64,000 nt of DNA, taken from Planctomycetota bacterium (GTDB lineage: Bacteria; Planctomycetota; UBA1135; GCA-002686595). The stretch spans positions 45,680 through 109,679 of the forward strand of contig NYYZ01000014.1 of the NCBI GenBank assembly GCA_002686945.1. Direction: 5' to 3'. The notes below the pieces were generated by a model. It was not told the origin of the DNA. It did not search any database and worked only from the letters and a program-made list of their open reading frames with translations. Both the position numbers and the translations under genes were made by a program. Numbering within the stretch: position 1 is the first letter of the stretch; every line of letters begins with the position of its first letter. Below are positions 8,659-18,363 of the stretch, one piece after another.

Positions 8659-9690
8659 ATGCAAGCGGTTCAAATCACAAAGCACGGGGGCCCCGAGGTC
8701 TTGACTCTAGCCGAGGTTCCGCGTCCAGAACCCGGCCCCGGTGAAGCACTTGTTCGAGTGATAGCGGTCTCGGTCAACCACTTGGACCTTTGGGTTCGTA
8801 GAGGGTTGCCTGGGCTTGAGGTGGATTTTCCGCACATTCTGGGCTGCGATGGCACGGGCGAAGTGGTGGCCGTGGGTGAGGGTGTCAATGCTCTCTCCGT
8901 TGGGCAGACCGTCTTGTTGGAACCCGGTTTCACCAAGGACCACGACTCAGAGTTGGTGCGTCTGGGGCAGGACAACCTGGCTGCAGACTACGGAATTCGA
9001 GGAGAACACTGCGATGGCTTCGCAGCTGAGTATGTGACCCTGGACGCGCGCTACTGCCTGCCTATGCCCGCAGATCTCGATCCGATCACCACCGCGGCCA
9101 CACCTCTGACTTTCTTGACTGCCTGGGGCATGCTGATTGAGCGCGCAGAGATCCGCAAGGGTGAGACAGTAATGGTGCTTGGTGCTGGTTCTGGCGTAGG
9201 CTGCGCGGCAATTCAAATCGCCCGGCATGAGGGCTGTCGTGTGTTCACCAGTGCGCGCGACGGTGAGGCCCGGGCTCTTGGTATTGAACTGGGCGCCGAG
9301 GCCGCCGTGGATCACTCCGATCCCAACTGGCCGAACGAGATCAAGAGTCTGACTGGAGGCGCTGGCGCTGATGTGCTGGTGGAACATGTGGGACCTGCTA
9401 CTTGGAAAGGCTCCCTGCGCGCACTGGCGCGACTCGGACGCCTGGTGACCTGCGGCGGCACCACGGGCCCCACGGTTGAGTTGCAACTGCCTCACCTCTT
9501 TATCAAACAGCAGTCCATCCTTGGTTCCACCATGGGACCGCGAAGCGCCTTGCCCATGATCCTTTCTCGACTGGCTGCGGACGTGTATCGGCCCGTGATT
9601 GACCGTATCCTGCCCATGGCTGAAGTGCGCCAGGCTCATCAGTTGCTCGAGGACAGCGCGGTGCGCGGCAAGTTGGTCCTGGTTCCCTAG
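8659..9690 (+). CDS. MDR-family zinc-type alcohol dehydrogenase-like oxidoreductase
   Basis: Medium-chain dehydrogenase/reductase of 343 residues, NAD(P)H-dependent. It has the GroES-like N-terminal domain (NHLDLWVRRGLPG; HILGCDGTGEV) and a Rossmann domain with GAGSGVGCAAIQIA. The closest family I recognise normally carries the four-cysteine structural zinc lobe before the YGI-GEH segment. Here that lobe reads KDHDSELVRLGQDNLAA, with no cysteine at all. The catalytic-zinc cysteine position is Asn (NHLD). It may therefore work without zinc, like quinone or enoyl reductases. Its place between a crotonase and a 3-hydroxyacyl-CoA dehydrogenase suggests an acyl-CoA or aldehyde substrate, which is inference. 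Confidence 0.85.
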   Translation: MQAVQITKHGGPEVLTLAEVPRPEPGPGEALVRVIAVSVNHLDLWVRRGLPGLEVDFPHILGCDGTGEVVAVGEGVNALSVGQTVLLEPGFTKDHDSELVRLGQDNLAADYGIRGEHCDGFAAEYVTLDARYCLPMPADLDPITTAATPLTFLTAWGMLIERAEIRKGETVMVLGAGSGVGCAAIQIARHEGCRVFTSARDGEARALGIELGAEAAVDHSDPNWPNEIKSLTGGAGADVLVEHVGPATWKGSLRALARLGRLVTCGGTTGPTVELQLPHLFIKQQSILGSTMGPRSALPMILSRLAADVYRPVIDRILPMAEVRQAHQLLEDSAVRGKLVLVP

Positions 9691-9713
9691 TCCACCTTTC
9701 ACTTTCGAATTCA

Positions 9714-10571
<858 letters not shown>

Positions 10572-10573
10572 AT

Positions 10574-11212
10574 ATGGCTGACGATTGGGGATCAACGGAG
10601 GGTGGTGGTGGAAAGAAGCGTAATCCTCTGCTTTGGGGCTGCGGTCTTGGGTGCTTGGGCTTGCTTTTAGTCGCTGGTGTGATGACTTTCATGGGCGTGG
10701 GCTGGGTCAAAGACGCCCTGAATCCCGAGCAAAGTCTCGATAGGCTGGCGGCGACTTTGCCGGTTGAAGAACTGCCCGAAGGCTGGACCCTGGTGTTCGG
10801 CAACAAGGTCCCCTTTGTGGGCCTTGAGGTGTTCATCATGCAGGGACCGGGCGGAGAGGATAAAGGCCACTTGCTCGCTTCGTTCTTTGTTGTGAGTAAA
10901 GAAGAAGGTGCGCAAGAACACTGGAATGAGACCGCGCCCGATCAAGGATCTGACCGCAGTATCGAAATCCAGGGCCGAGTGTTGGAAGGTGTTTATGACG
11001 CCAATGCGGGCGGCGGCGCAAGTTTCCTTCTGATGCTGAGCGAGGATGGTGACATCCCCGTCATCATGGTTCATATTCAGCGACAGAACTCTTCCGTGGA
11101 GATCACAGATGAGGAACTCAGATTCTTTTTCGATTCTTTCTCGATTGGTCCCGAAGGGCCTGGTTCCTGGATCGGACCCGACCAGCCCGACGAGGACACT
11201 GACGACCATTGA
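10574..11212 (+). CDS. Membrane-anchored protein of unknown function
   Basis: I do not recognise this 212-residue protein. A Gly/Ser-rich cytoplasmic N-terminus of about 15 residues with KKR is followed by one membrane segment (near residues 20-43, rich in Leu/Gly/Val). The rest should lie outside the cytoplasm. That domain is compact and alternates hydrophobic strands with Gly turns, and the C-terminus is very acidic (DQPDEDTDDH). It starts 2 bases after the dehydrogenase stop and overlaps the next gene by 4 bases, so it is probably translationally coupled to it. Confidence 0.75.
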   Translation: MADDWGSTEGGGGKKRNPLLWGCGLGCLGLLLVAGVMTFMGVGWVKDALNPEQSLDRLAATLPVEELPEGWTLVFGNKVPFVGLEVFIMQGPGGEDKGHLLASFFVVSKEEGAQEHWNETAPDQGSDRSIEIQGRVLEGVYDANAGGGASFLLMLSEDGDIPVIMVHIQRQNSSVEITDEELRFFFDSFSIGPEGPGSWIGPDQPDEDTDDH

Positions 11213-11922
11213 GTAGTTCCAGAGAGAGTGTTGGGGGTGTGCTGGCTCTTTTCGGGGGCCTGGCATTGCTGGGCATGACCTTTTCCGGTCAATGCTCCCG
11301 CCCTGTGCAGGCTTTGGATGCGGGATCATTTCTGGAGACAGTATTTGATCCCAAGGGCTTTCCCGGAGGATGGCAGGTGGAGGCCTGCGAGGCCATGCCC
11401 GATGGGCGCACCCTGATGCGACTATCGTCGCTGGGGGAACCGGTGCCGGAATTCGTGGTCGGGGAAGAGGAGAGCGCCGCTCTGGCGAAGATTCCCAAGG
11501 GTCTTGGACGGAAAGGCCCCAAGCCCTGGCCGCACCTGAAGGAGCGGTTTGGACTCGGTGCAAGCGCCGCGCTCCTGGTGCAGCATCCTCTCAAGACCAG
11601 TATGAAGGAGCGCAAGCGCAACTTCCGTGATCTCGGCTACAAGACCATTGAACAGGTCGAATTCAAAGGTGAGGCCGTTCCCATGAATGCCGGGCGTGTC
11701 CCCTGGGGTCTCTTTGAAGTGCCCTGGGTGCACATGCGGCACTTCGAGAGGGTCGACGACAAGCCGACTTTCCACGATACGATCCGGGTGGATCTCTCCA
11801 GCGGTCCCCAGGCGATGATCTTGTACCTGACCTTTCCGCCAAGGGCTCGCGCCGTCGAAAAAGCATTGGATCCGTTCATCACCGCCTGGGCACCGCTGAT
11901 TGTAGAACCGGCGAAGAACTGA
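11209..11922 (+). CDS. Secreted or anchored protein of unknown function
   Basis: A 237-residue protein with a hydrophobic N-terminal stretch (VLALFGGLALLGMTF) followed by GQC, which could be a signal peptide or weak lipobox. The start is taken as TTG 11209 because it overlaps the previous stop in a TTGA junction, the same arrangement as at 51794. Later internal starts would remove the hydrophobic stretch. No family motif is seen. It shares general size and layout with the preceding gene (anchor plus small extracytoplasmic domain), so the two may act together. It is convergent with glcF, with only 24 bases between the stop codons. Confidence 0.7.
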   Translation: MSSSRESVGGVLALFGGLALLGMTFSGQCSRPVQALDAGSFLETVFDPKGFPGGWQVEACEAMPDGRTLMRLSSLGEPVPEFVVGEEESAALAKIPKGLGRKGPKPWPHLKERFGLGASAALLVQHPLKTSMKERKRNFRDLGYKTIEQVEFKGEAVPMNAGRVPWGLFEVPWVHMRHFERVDDKPTFHDTIRVDLSSGPQAMILYLTFPPRARAVEKALDPFITAWAPLIVEPAKN

Positions 11923-11946
11923 CCCTTGCGTACAGAGCAATGGGGT

Positions 11947-13281
11947 CTAGCTCTTGGTCGGGGAACTGGTTGGCGATCCCCCCGGGGATTCCCTGCCCAA
12001 TGAGTCGGCGATTGTCTCTGCCAGGTGCTGAGTCTGGACTTTCAAATTTGCCCTCTGGAAACCGGCTTGCCAGTGCATTTGGCAACCGGGATTGGCTGTG
12101 ACCAGCAGTTCCGCGCCGCTGGCCTGGAATTCTTCGATCTTGGCGTCGAGCAACGCGTTTGATTCTTCCGGATGCAGGAGGGCATGGATTCCAGCGGAAC
12201 CGCAGCATGACTGGGAGGATGCCAACTCCACGCGCTTGGCCGCGGGAATCAGGTCCAGCAGGTTGCGTGGTTCGGCGCTGATTTCTTGGCCGTGGCAGAG
12301 GTGACAGGGATCGTCCCAGGCGAGCTTGCGTTCAGGCCCCGCCTTGAACTGTGCTTGCAGTCTCCGCGCACGATCCGGCTGGGCGACGAACTTGGAAAAG
12401 TCTGTCACTCGTTCGGAGAAGGCATTTGCCCGCGCAAGCCAGTCTGGGTCGTCGGCGAAGAGGCGCGGGTACTCGGACATGTGTGCCCCGCAACCCGCGG
12501 AGTTGACCACGATAGGCAGGGGTGCACTTCCGTCAATTGCTTCAAAGGCCTGAATCGTCTCTTGTGCCAATTGTCGAGCCTCTTCCAGGTCACCGTTGTG
12601 TGCGTGCAAGGCTCCGCAACAAGCGTGGTCTGCTGGCGTGAGAACATCCGCACCCAAGGCGTTGAGTGTCTGGGCCGTGGCTCGGTTCACAGTCCCAAAG
12701 AGCTGCCGCTGAATACAACCCTCCAGCATGGTTACGGTCTCCAGGGACTCGCTGGTGCTGGGTGAGATGCTCGGCAGGCTACGGCGCTGGTCTGCCGGAG
12801 GAAAGACTGGCATGCTGGCCAGGGTTGCGCCGCGGCTACCCAAGAGAGGCGCCATGAGTCTGGGCAGGTGCAGGGTCTGCGCCAGACGCACTACCCCCGC
12901 CAGCAACGCCAGCACCCGCCGATTGGGCAGCACCACGCGGAAGCCCAACCAGCGCAGGAAGCGAGGTACCAGACCGGGGGCGGGCAGCTGGTTCCGCGCA
13001 CTCTCCATAAGGGCTCCAAACTGGACTCCCGCAGGACAGACGGTTTCGCAGTTGCGGCATACCAGACATGAGTCGAGGGCCTGCACACAATCGGTGTCCG
13101 GTTCCAGGCGTCCTTCGCCAAGGGCTCGCATCAAGTGAATCCTTCCGCGGGGACCTTCTGACTCCCGGCCGCTCTCGCGATAGGTTGGGCAGGAGTTCAG
13201 ACACAGGCCGCAGTGAATGCAGTCAAGGGTCAGGTCATAGTCAAGGGGCAGTCGCCGGGCTCCTGTGGCGGGGGAGTTCAT
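11947..13281 (-). CDS. glcF: Glycolate oxidase iron-sulfur subunit GlcF
   Basis: Electron-transfer subunit of the membrane-associated glycolate oxidase complex. Two 4Fe-4S ferredoxin motifs stand near the N-terminus, CIHCGLCLNSCP and CLVCRNCETVCP. Two CCG-type domains follow (CCGALHAHNGD; CCGSAGIHALLHPE), as in GlcF and related heterodisulfide-reductase-like subunits. Length is 444 residues, slightly above the usual 410. It overlaps glcE by 4 bases (ATGA), so its translation is probably coupled, and it is last in the operon. Confidence 0.92.
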   Translation of the reverse strand: MNSPATGARRLPLDYDLTLDCIHCGLCLNSCPTYRESGRESEGPRGRIHLMRALGEGRLEPDTDCVQALDSCLVCRNCETVCPAGVQFGALMESARNQLPAPGLVPRFLRWLGFRVVLPNRRVLALLAGVVRLAQTLHLPRLMAPLLGSRGATLASMPVFPPADQRRSLPSISPSTSESLETVTMLEGCIQRQLFGTVNRATAQTLNALGADVLTPADHACCGALHAHNGDLEEARQLAQETIQAFEAIDGSAPLPIVVNSAGCGAHMSEYPRLFADDPDWLARANAFSERVTDFSKFVAQPDRARRLQAQFKAGPERKLAWDDPCHLCHGQEISAEPRNLLDLIPAAKRVELASSQSCCGSAGIHALLHPEESNALLDAKIEEFQASGAELLVTANPGCQMHWQAGFQRANLKVQTQHLAETIADSLGRESPGGSPTSSPTKS

Positions 13282-14519
13282 GATTGCCTGTCCGGGGAAG
13301 AAGCACTCGAACTCAGAATGCCAGCAGGATCGAGGCCTTGGGTCAAGCGAGTTGTCCAGGTGCTGGGATCACTGGGGAAATGGTCGGCGTGTAGATCTGA
13401 ACTGACACGCAGGGGGCGAACGAGTGCTGCTTGCTCCGTGATGCTTTCGGCCCAAGATGGTCGTACCCGCACTGGCTCATTTCCATCCACTCCCACCAGA
13501 ATCCGGCCCGCGCTGCAGTCCACCCATAGGTCTGTGCTTGCGGGCAACTGGGCTTCAAGGTCGCCCAGCAGAGTTGAACACTGTCTCAGGGAGCCTTGGA
13601 TGTCCCAGGCGAAGAGGTTCTCTGATCCCGCCTCGGTGGCGTCTCTTCGTTGCCTGGTCGCTTCCAGGTCAAAGGCCTCGGCCGATCCCCCGAGGGCGGC
13701 CATTACTTGCTCTTGATCTGCTCCTACTTGACTCGCGCAGCCAGCAAGCCCTCCTCTGAGGAGTACTCTCGACTCAGCGCGGGTCAGCACCAGCCATGTC
13801 AATCGGGGCATGGCCTGCTTGACTTCCAAAGCTTTGACAAGTCCCTTGGCGCAATCTGCGACAGGCAGGGAGAAGCTCCACTCCCGCTGTGGTTCAGCCA
13901 CCAGCCGCAGACTTGCTTCGAGAATGATCGCCAGGGTCCCGCGGGATCCGGTGTACAGCCGATGCAGATCGAACCCGGTGACATTCTTCACTTGCCGACC
14001 GCCGCTCTTGGCCAACGTGCCGTCGGAGAGCATGACCTGCATGCCCAGCACATGATGGCGCAGGGGTCCATACTTCATTCGATCAGGGCCCGAGCGCCCT
14101 GATCCCAGAACTCCACCCAGGGTCGAGGATTCGGCGGCAGGCAGGTCCGCAGGCAGGCGCTCGCCTGATGGGGCGACCGCACTGATGAGGTCGCTCCAAG
14201 CGGTGCCTGCTTGTGCGGTAATGGTGCCCTCCCCTGGGATCTGCTCGATGATCCCTGACAATTGAATCAGGCTGATCGGGATGGGTGTGAAGCCTGGAGT
14301 CTTGAAGGCATCGGGTCGACACCAGGCAAGTTGGCTTCCAGAACCGATGGGCAGCAGCGGGCTGCTCTGTTGTCGAGCTTCTTTGAGCACCGCTGCCAGC
14401 TGAGCATGGTCCCTGGGTTCCAGGCAGGTCAGCCCCCGGGTTTCTCCCAGGGCGCAGCCAGATGCCTGGGACAACCGCAATGCGCATTCGGCGGGGCTCA
14501 TGGCGCTGGGGCTTGTCAC
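13278..14519 (-). CDS. glcE: Glycolate oxidase FAD-binding subunit GlcE
   Basis: Second FAD-binding subunit of glycolate oxidase. The FAD_binding_4-type region shows LLPIGSGSQL and then LGGVLGSGRSGPDRMKYG, matching the usual GlcE pattern in which the protein is shorter and more divergent than GlcD. GGRQVKNVTGFD is a strong family motif. The 413-residue length exceeds the typical 350 because of the C-terminal part. It overlaps both glcD and glcF by 4 bases. The neighbours make GlcE far more likely than an unrelated FAD oxidase. Confidence 0.9.
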   Translation of the reverse strand: MTSPSAMSPAECALRLSQASGCALGETRGLTCLEPRDHAQLAAVLKEARQQSSPLLPIGSGSQLAWCRPDAFKTPGFTPIPISLIQLSGIIEQIPGEGTITAQAGTAWSDLISAVAPSGERLPADLPAAESSTLGGVLGSGRSGPDRMKYGPLRHHVLGMQVMLSDGTLAKSGGRQVKNVTGFDLHRLYTGSRGTLAIILEASLRLVAEPQREWSFSLPVADCAKGLVKALEVKQAMPRLTWLVLTRAESRVLLRGGLAGCASQVGADQEQVMAALGGSAEAFDLEATRQRRDATEAGSENLFAWDIQGSLRQCSTLLGDLEAQLPASTDLWVDCSAGRILVGVDGNEPVRVRPSWAESITEQAALVRPLRVSSDLHADHFPSDPSTWTTRLTQGLDPAGILSSSASSPDRQS

Positions 14520-15961
14520 AGCTTGCCTTCTGGACTAGCCATGGGAGAGAGGGGCAGGCCTGCGTTGCGCACTTCGCGACAGGCACGTAGGGGCAGAACC
14601 TTGGTCGGGTTCATACGTCGCTTTGGATCGAGGGCGTCCCTCACCCGGTGCATGACGCTGAGGTCATCGTCGTCAAAGAGATCACACATGTGGGTCATCT
14701 TCTCGAGGCCCACCCCGTGCTCTCCGGTCAAGGAGCCTCCGCGTTCAATGCAGGCTTCCATGATCAAGCGACCCGCCTCCAGCACTCGGCGCACCTCGTC
14801 CTCGTCTCGTCGGTCATAGGCAATGTTGGGGTGCAAGTTGCCGTCCCCAGCATGGAACACATTGCCCAGGCGCAGGTTGCGTTCCGCGGCGATTTCGACG
14901 GCCAGGTGGACGATTTCGCGTAGGCGTGTCCGCGGCGCGACCACATCGGCCACATAGAGGTCGGGGGCCACGCGCCCCATGGCTCCGAAGGCGCCCTTGC
15001 GCCCGGCCCAAAGCCGCGCACGTTCGGCTCCATCACTGGCGCGTCGGGTTTCGATGGCCTCGTGCTTCTTCGCCAGTTGCAGTACCAGATCGATGGTTTC
15101 CTGAACTTCCAACGCGCCACCTTCCGCTTCCACCAGCAGCACCGCTTCTGCACCCCTTGGATAGCCGGCCGCAAAGACGCTGTCCTCCACCGCCGTGATC
15201 GTCAGCTTGTCCAGAATCTCGATGGCCGAGGCCTCGATGTGTGCCGCAATGGCCTCAGAAACGCAGTCGCAGGCCGCATCCAGGCTGCTGAAGACCGCGA
15301 TGATTGTCTGGATCTCTTCAGGGAGGACTTCAAGGCGGAAATTGATTTCGGTCACCACACCGAACATGCCTTCGCTGCCGCTGATCAGTCCCACAAGATC
15401 CAGTCCGGCAGGATCCGCATGACTGGTCAGGAGGTCGAGGATCTCGCCTTGAGCATCCACCAACTTGAGCCCACGCACATGGCGGGTAGTGGCACCGTGC
15501 ATGAAGCAATGGGGGCCGCCAGAGTTATTGGCCACATTGCCGCCCAGGGTGCAAGCAGCCTGACTGGAGGGATCAGGGGCATAGAACAGGCCATGGGGTT
15601 TGGCGGCCAGACTGAGATCTGAATTGACCACGCCCGCCTGCACGTGAGCTGTGCGCTCAATGGGATCAATGCCGAAGATCCTCCGCATGCGTGCGGTCCC
15701 AACGGTTACCCCTCCCTGTACGGGTGAGGCGCCACCGGTCAGGCCAGTGCCCGCACCCCGGGGTACTAGGGGCACTCCCTCCTTTGCAAGCAGCTGCATG
15801 ACTCGCACGGTTTCACTCGTGTCCAAGGGCAGCACGATCGCTATGCCTTGGCCACGCACCAAAGAAAACCCGTCCGACTCCCAGGCCAGGGAGTCAGAGC
15901 CCGTGATCACATTGCGCGGTCCGACGATGTTGCGCAACTCGTTGATCCAGGCCTCAGTCAC
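14516..15961 (-). CDS. glcD: Glycolate oxidase catalytic subunit GlcD
   Basis: FAD-linked 2-hydroxyacid dehydrogenase oxidising glycolate (or D-lactate) to the 2-oxoacid. The N-terminal FAD_binding_4 domain has VPRGAGTGLTGGASP, the pyrophosphate-binding loop, then GGNVANNSGGPH. The C-terminal FAD-oxidase domain carries VFHAGDGNLHP and SLTGEHGVG, the metal and substrate-binding His motifs of this family. Length is 481 residues, as expected. It overlaps the ROK kinase gene upstream and glcE downstream by 4 bases each. Substrate preference between glycolate and D-lactate cannot be read directly; the E and F partners support glycolate oxidase. Confidence 0.93.
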   Translation of the reverse strand: MTEAWINELRNIVGPRNVITGSDSLAWESDGFSLVRGQGIAIVLPLDTSETVRVMQLLAKEGVPLVPRGAGTGLTGGASPVQGGVTVGTARMRRIFGIDPIERTAHVQAGVVNSDLSLAAKPHGLFYAPDPSSQAACTLGGNVANNSGGPHCFMHGATTRHVRGLKLVDAQGEILDLLTSHADPAGLDLVGLISGSEGMFGVVTEINFRLEVLPEEIQTIIAVFSSLDAACDCVSEAIAAHIEASAIEILDKLTITAVEDSVFAAGYPRGAEAVLLVEAEGGALEVQETIDLVLQLAKKHEAIETRRASDGAERARLWAGRKGAFGAMGRVAPDLYVADVVAPRTRLREIVHLAVEIAAERNLRLGNVFHAGDGNLHPNIAYDRRDEDEVRRVLEAGRLIMEACIERGGSLTGEHGVGLEKMTHMCDLFDDDDLSVMHRVRDALDPKRRMNPTKVLPLRACREVRNAGLPLSPMASPEGKL

Positions 15962-16869
15962 TTCTTGTCTCCCGCAAGGCGGGCTGCGCCGATCCAGCCC
16001 GCATCGGATCCCAGTGTGGCACGAACCACGACTGGTTCGGGCGTTCCGTAGCGGCGTTCGGCAAGAGTCTCCATGACGCCGGCGTGTAATTGTGGCAGGG
16101 CCGCGCTGAAACCGCCGGCGATGACGAAGAATGTGATGTCCAGCAAGGAGACCACATAGGAGAGTCCGCGCCCCAGGTCGCGACCCACTGCATGTAGCAA
16201 ATCTCGCTCGGCTCCTTCGCCTGCTGCTGCCAGGCGACAGAGTTCAATCGTGTCATCACAGAGGCCCGCTTCGCGGGCGCGACGTCGTACATGGGTGGCA
16301 GACGCCAAGGTCTCCAGGCAGCCGGCACTGCCGCAGCCACAGGGGTGCCCCCCCTGTTCCTGGGGCAGGACTACGATGTGACCAACTTCGCAAGCCATGC
16401 CGTGAGGCCCTGTGTAGAGCCTGCCGTGTTGTATCAGGCCGCCGCCGATGCCCGTTCCCAGGGTGACCAGGCACATGTCCTCCTTGCCTGCGCCGGCTCC
16501 GCGCCATTGTTCTCCGTAGGCTGCCAGGTTCGCATCGTTGTCCACGAGCACTCTTTCTTCGGCGAGGTCCAAGCGCTTCGAGACTTCCGAAGTCAGTTTG
16601 CGTCCAACGAGGTTCTGCAGATTGGCGCTGGCGCGTAGTGCACCGGTTTGGGGATCAAAGACTCCGGGGCAGCCGATTCCCAGGGCATCGAAGGAACCGA
16701 ATGAGCGTGCGTATTCGCAGAGACGGTCGAGGAAGACATCAGGGCCATCCTCAAGCTGCGTGGGCAGGCTTTCGGGGGCGCTGACGAGTTGACCCTCGGG
16801 CTCGACCGTTCCAGCCTTGACCGAAGTTCCACCGATGTCGAGACCCAGGAAGCGCCCATTCGGCGGCAT
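15958..16869 (-). CDS. ROK-family sugar kinase (glucokinase-like)
   Basis: Phosphorylates a hexose, most likely glucose, with ATP. The phosphate-binding motif LDIGGTSVKAG lies at the N-terminus. DNDANLAAYGE carries the catalytic aspartate, GTGIGGGLI follows, and the ROK zinc motif reads CGCGSAGCLE. GHIVV provides the conserved E-x-GH element in CEVGH. Length is 303 residues, typical for bacterial ROK glucokinase. It starts 6 bases after the GlgA-like gene and overlaps glcD by 4 bases, so it belongs to the same transcript. An N-acetylglucosamine or fructose kinase remains possible. Confidence 0.9.
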   Translation of the reverse strand: MPPNGRFLGLDIGGTSVKAGTVEPEGQLVSAPESLPTQLEDGPDVFLDRLCEYARSFGSFDALGIGCPGVFDPQTGALRASANLQNLVGRKLTSEVSKRLDLAEERVLVDNDANLAAYGEQWRGAGAGKEDMCLVTLGTGIGGGLIQHGRLYTGPHGMACEVGHIVVLPQEQGGHPCGCGSAGCLETLASATHVRRRAREAGLCDDTIELCRLAAAGEGAERDLLHAVGRDLGRGLSYVVSLLDITFFVIAGGFSAALPQLHAGVMETLAERRYGTPEPVVVRATLGSDAGWIGAARLAGDKK

Positions 16870-16875
16870 CAGTGA

Positions 16876-18363
16876 TCAACCCCTCCTCGGTGGCGAGCGG
16901 CGGCGTACTCGTCGGTAGGCTCTGAGTTGTTCCTTGGCAGCCGCAGCCCAGGAGTTGTCCTCGCCAAGACAACGCAGGACCATTTGTTTCCAGTCAGGGG
17001 CACTCTTGTATTGCTGCCGCGCTGCATCTATGCCGTCTTCAAGCATGGATTCCGAGTCATAGGTCTTGAAGCCGAATCCCGTGCCGTTGCGTTGATCTAC
17101 ACGCACATCCCGGACCACGTCGGAGAGCCCGCTGTTGCTGTAGGCCACGGGCACAACCCCGTAACGCATGCCGATCGCCGGGAGGGTGGGCGCTGCATGA
17201 AAGTGGGAGGGCAAGAGCAGAATATCGGATCCACCTAGCAGCACATGAGCGGTGTTGACATTGTAGCCCTCGATGATGCGGCAGCGACCGGCGAAGGTCT
17301 GCTCGATGGTGTGCAGGCGCTCGAGGACTTCCGGGCTGCCGGGGCCCATCATGACCACTTGCACCGAGCGCTCCAGCAGAGGCGTGATGGCTTCGGAGAC
17401 AATGTCGAAGCCACCATCGCTGTCAAACTGGCCGATCACGCAGATCAGGGGCGTACGCGGGCCGTTGTCCAGTTTGAGCGCACGTTGCAAGGAGACCTTG
17501 CATTTGCGCTTGCCGGAGGTGGGATCCTTGTCCTCGGGGCCATAGGTCTGGGCCAGCAGCGGGTCGCAGGAGGGATCCCAGGAGCGATAGTTGATGCCAG
17601 GCGTAATTCCTACGATTTCTTTTTCGCGGCGTCTGAATGTATCGAACACCGAGTTGTCGTTGGGCATGGCCGCAACTGTGTCCACCAGGGTGGGTGAGTT
17701 CGTGCCGATGATCGTGGCGTACTCAGCACCGGCCTTGAGGTAGTTGATCTTGCCTCCCAATTCCACGCCACCAATGGCGTGGAACTCCTTATGGGAGATC
17801 CCGATCTTGGGCAGGATCTCGCGCTCGAAGCTGCCTTGCATAGCAGTATTCTGCACTGCGAAGAAGGTACCGGCCTTGGTCGCTGGATGCTTCTTGTCCT
17901 TCTGCAGGTAGTCGAGTCTTTGGAAGACGGGGATCAGGCCGGTGGTCCAATCGAAGCAGTGGATCACGTCCGCCGCAAAGCGGATCAACTCCAGTCCTTC
18001 CAGGACAGCCCGGGCAAAGATTGAATAGCGGCGCCAGTTGTCTTCATAGGGACCTTGGGTGTCCCCATAGGGATGGCGAGTGCGAAAGAGTTGCGCGTGG
18101 TCCACCAGCACGATTTCGAGTTCGTTCAGCTGGCCCTGCATCAGGCGGACCCGTACCGAGTCAGCGCCGTCCGGCAGGGTGAGGCTGCCTACATTCTTGA
18201 GGCCGCTCAGGATGTTGGTGTCGATGTCCTTGGTCAGGGGCAGAAATACCCGCACATTTGCACCTGCCCCCACCAGAGCATGGGGCAGTTGTTCAGCGAT
18301 CTCGGCGAGGTTGGTGCGTCGCACCAGGCTCTGGAGTTCGGGAGTTGCGAAGGCGACCTTCAC
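16876..18363 (-). CDS. GlgA-like (GT5-fold) protein lacking canonical catalytic residues
   Basis: Overall fold and order of motifs follow glycogen synthase: an HCFDWTTGLIP segment, GITPGINYRSWDP, and a late GTGFGF. The residues known to matter in E. coli GlgA are replaced, however. The KTGGL loop near the N-terminus is VRRTNL, the His of VHNLAYQG is Gln (AVQNTAMQG), the RLxxQKG loop is QFDSDGG, and the ExCGL motif is HAAPT (by-eye alignment; residue numbers about 30 lower than in the longest frame). I took GTG 18363 as the start because GlgA proteins begin with KV-F. A longer frame would add 34 residues of no recognised function. It heads an operon with the ROK kinase and GlcDEF. Normal glycogen synthase activity is doubtful. 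Confidence 0.8.
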   Translation of the reverse strand: MKVAFATPELQSLVRRTNLAEIAEQLPHALVGAGANVRVFLPLTKDIDTNILSGLKNVGSLTLPDGADSVRVRLMQGQLNELEIVLVDHAQLFRTRHPYGDTQGPYEDNWRRYSIFARAVLEGLELIRFAADVIHCFDWTTGLIPVFQRLDYLQKDKKHPATKAGTFFAVQNTAMQGSFEREILPKIGISHKEFHAIGGVELGGKINYLKAGAEYATIIGTNSPTLVDTVAAMPNDNSVFDTFRRREKEIVGITPGINYRSWDPSCDPLLAQTYGPEDKDPTSGKRKCKVSLQRALKLDNGPRTPLICVIGQFDSDGGFDIVSEAITPLLERSVQVVMMGPGSPEVLERLHTIEQTFAGRCRIIEGYNVNTAHVLLGGSDILLLPSHFHAAPTLPAIGMRYGVVPVAYSNSGLSDVVRDVRVDQRNGTGFGFKTYDSESMLEDGIDAARQQYKSAPDWKQMVLRCLGEDNSWAAAAKEQLRAYRRVRRRSPPRRG

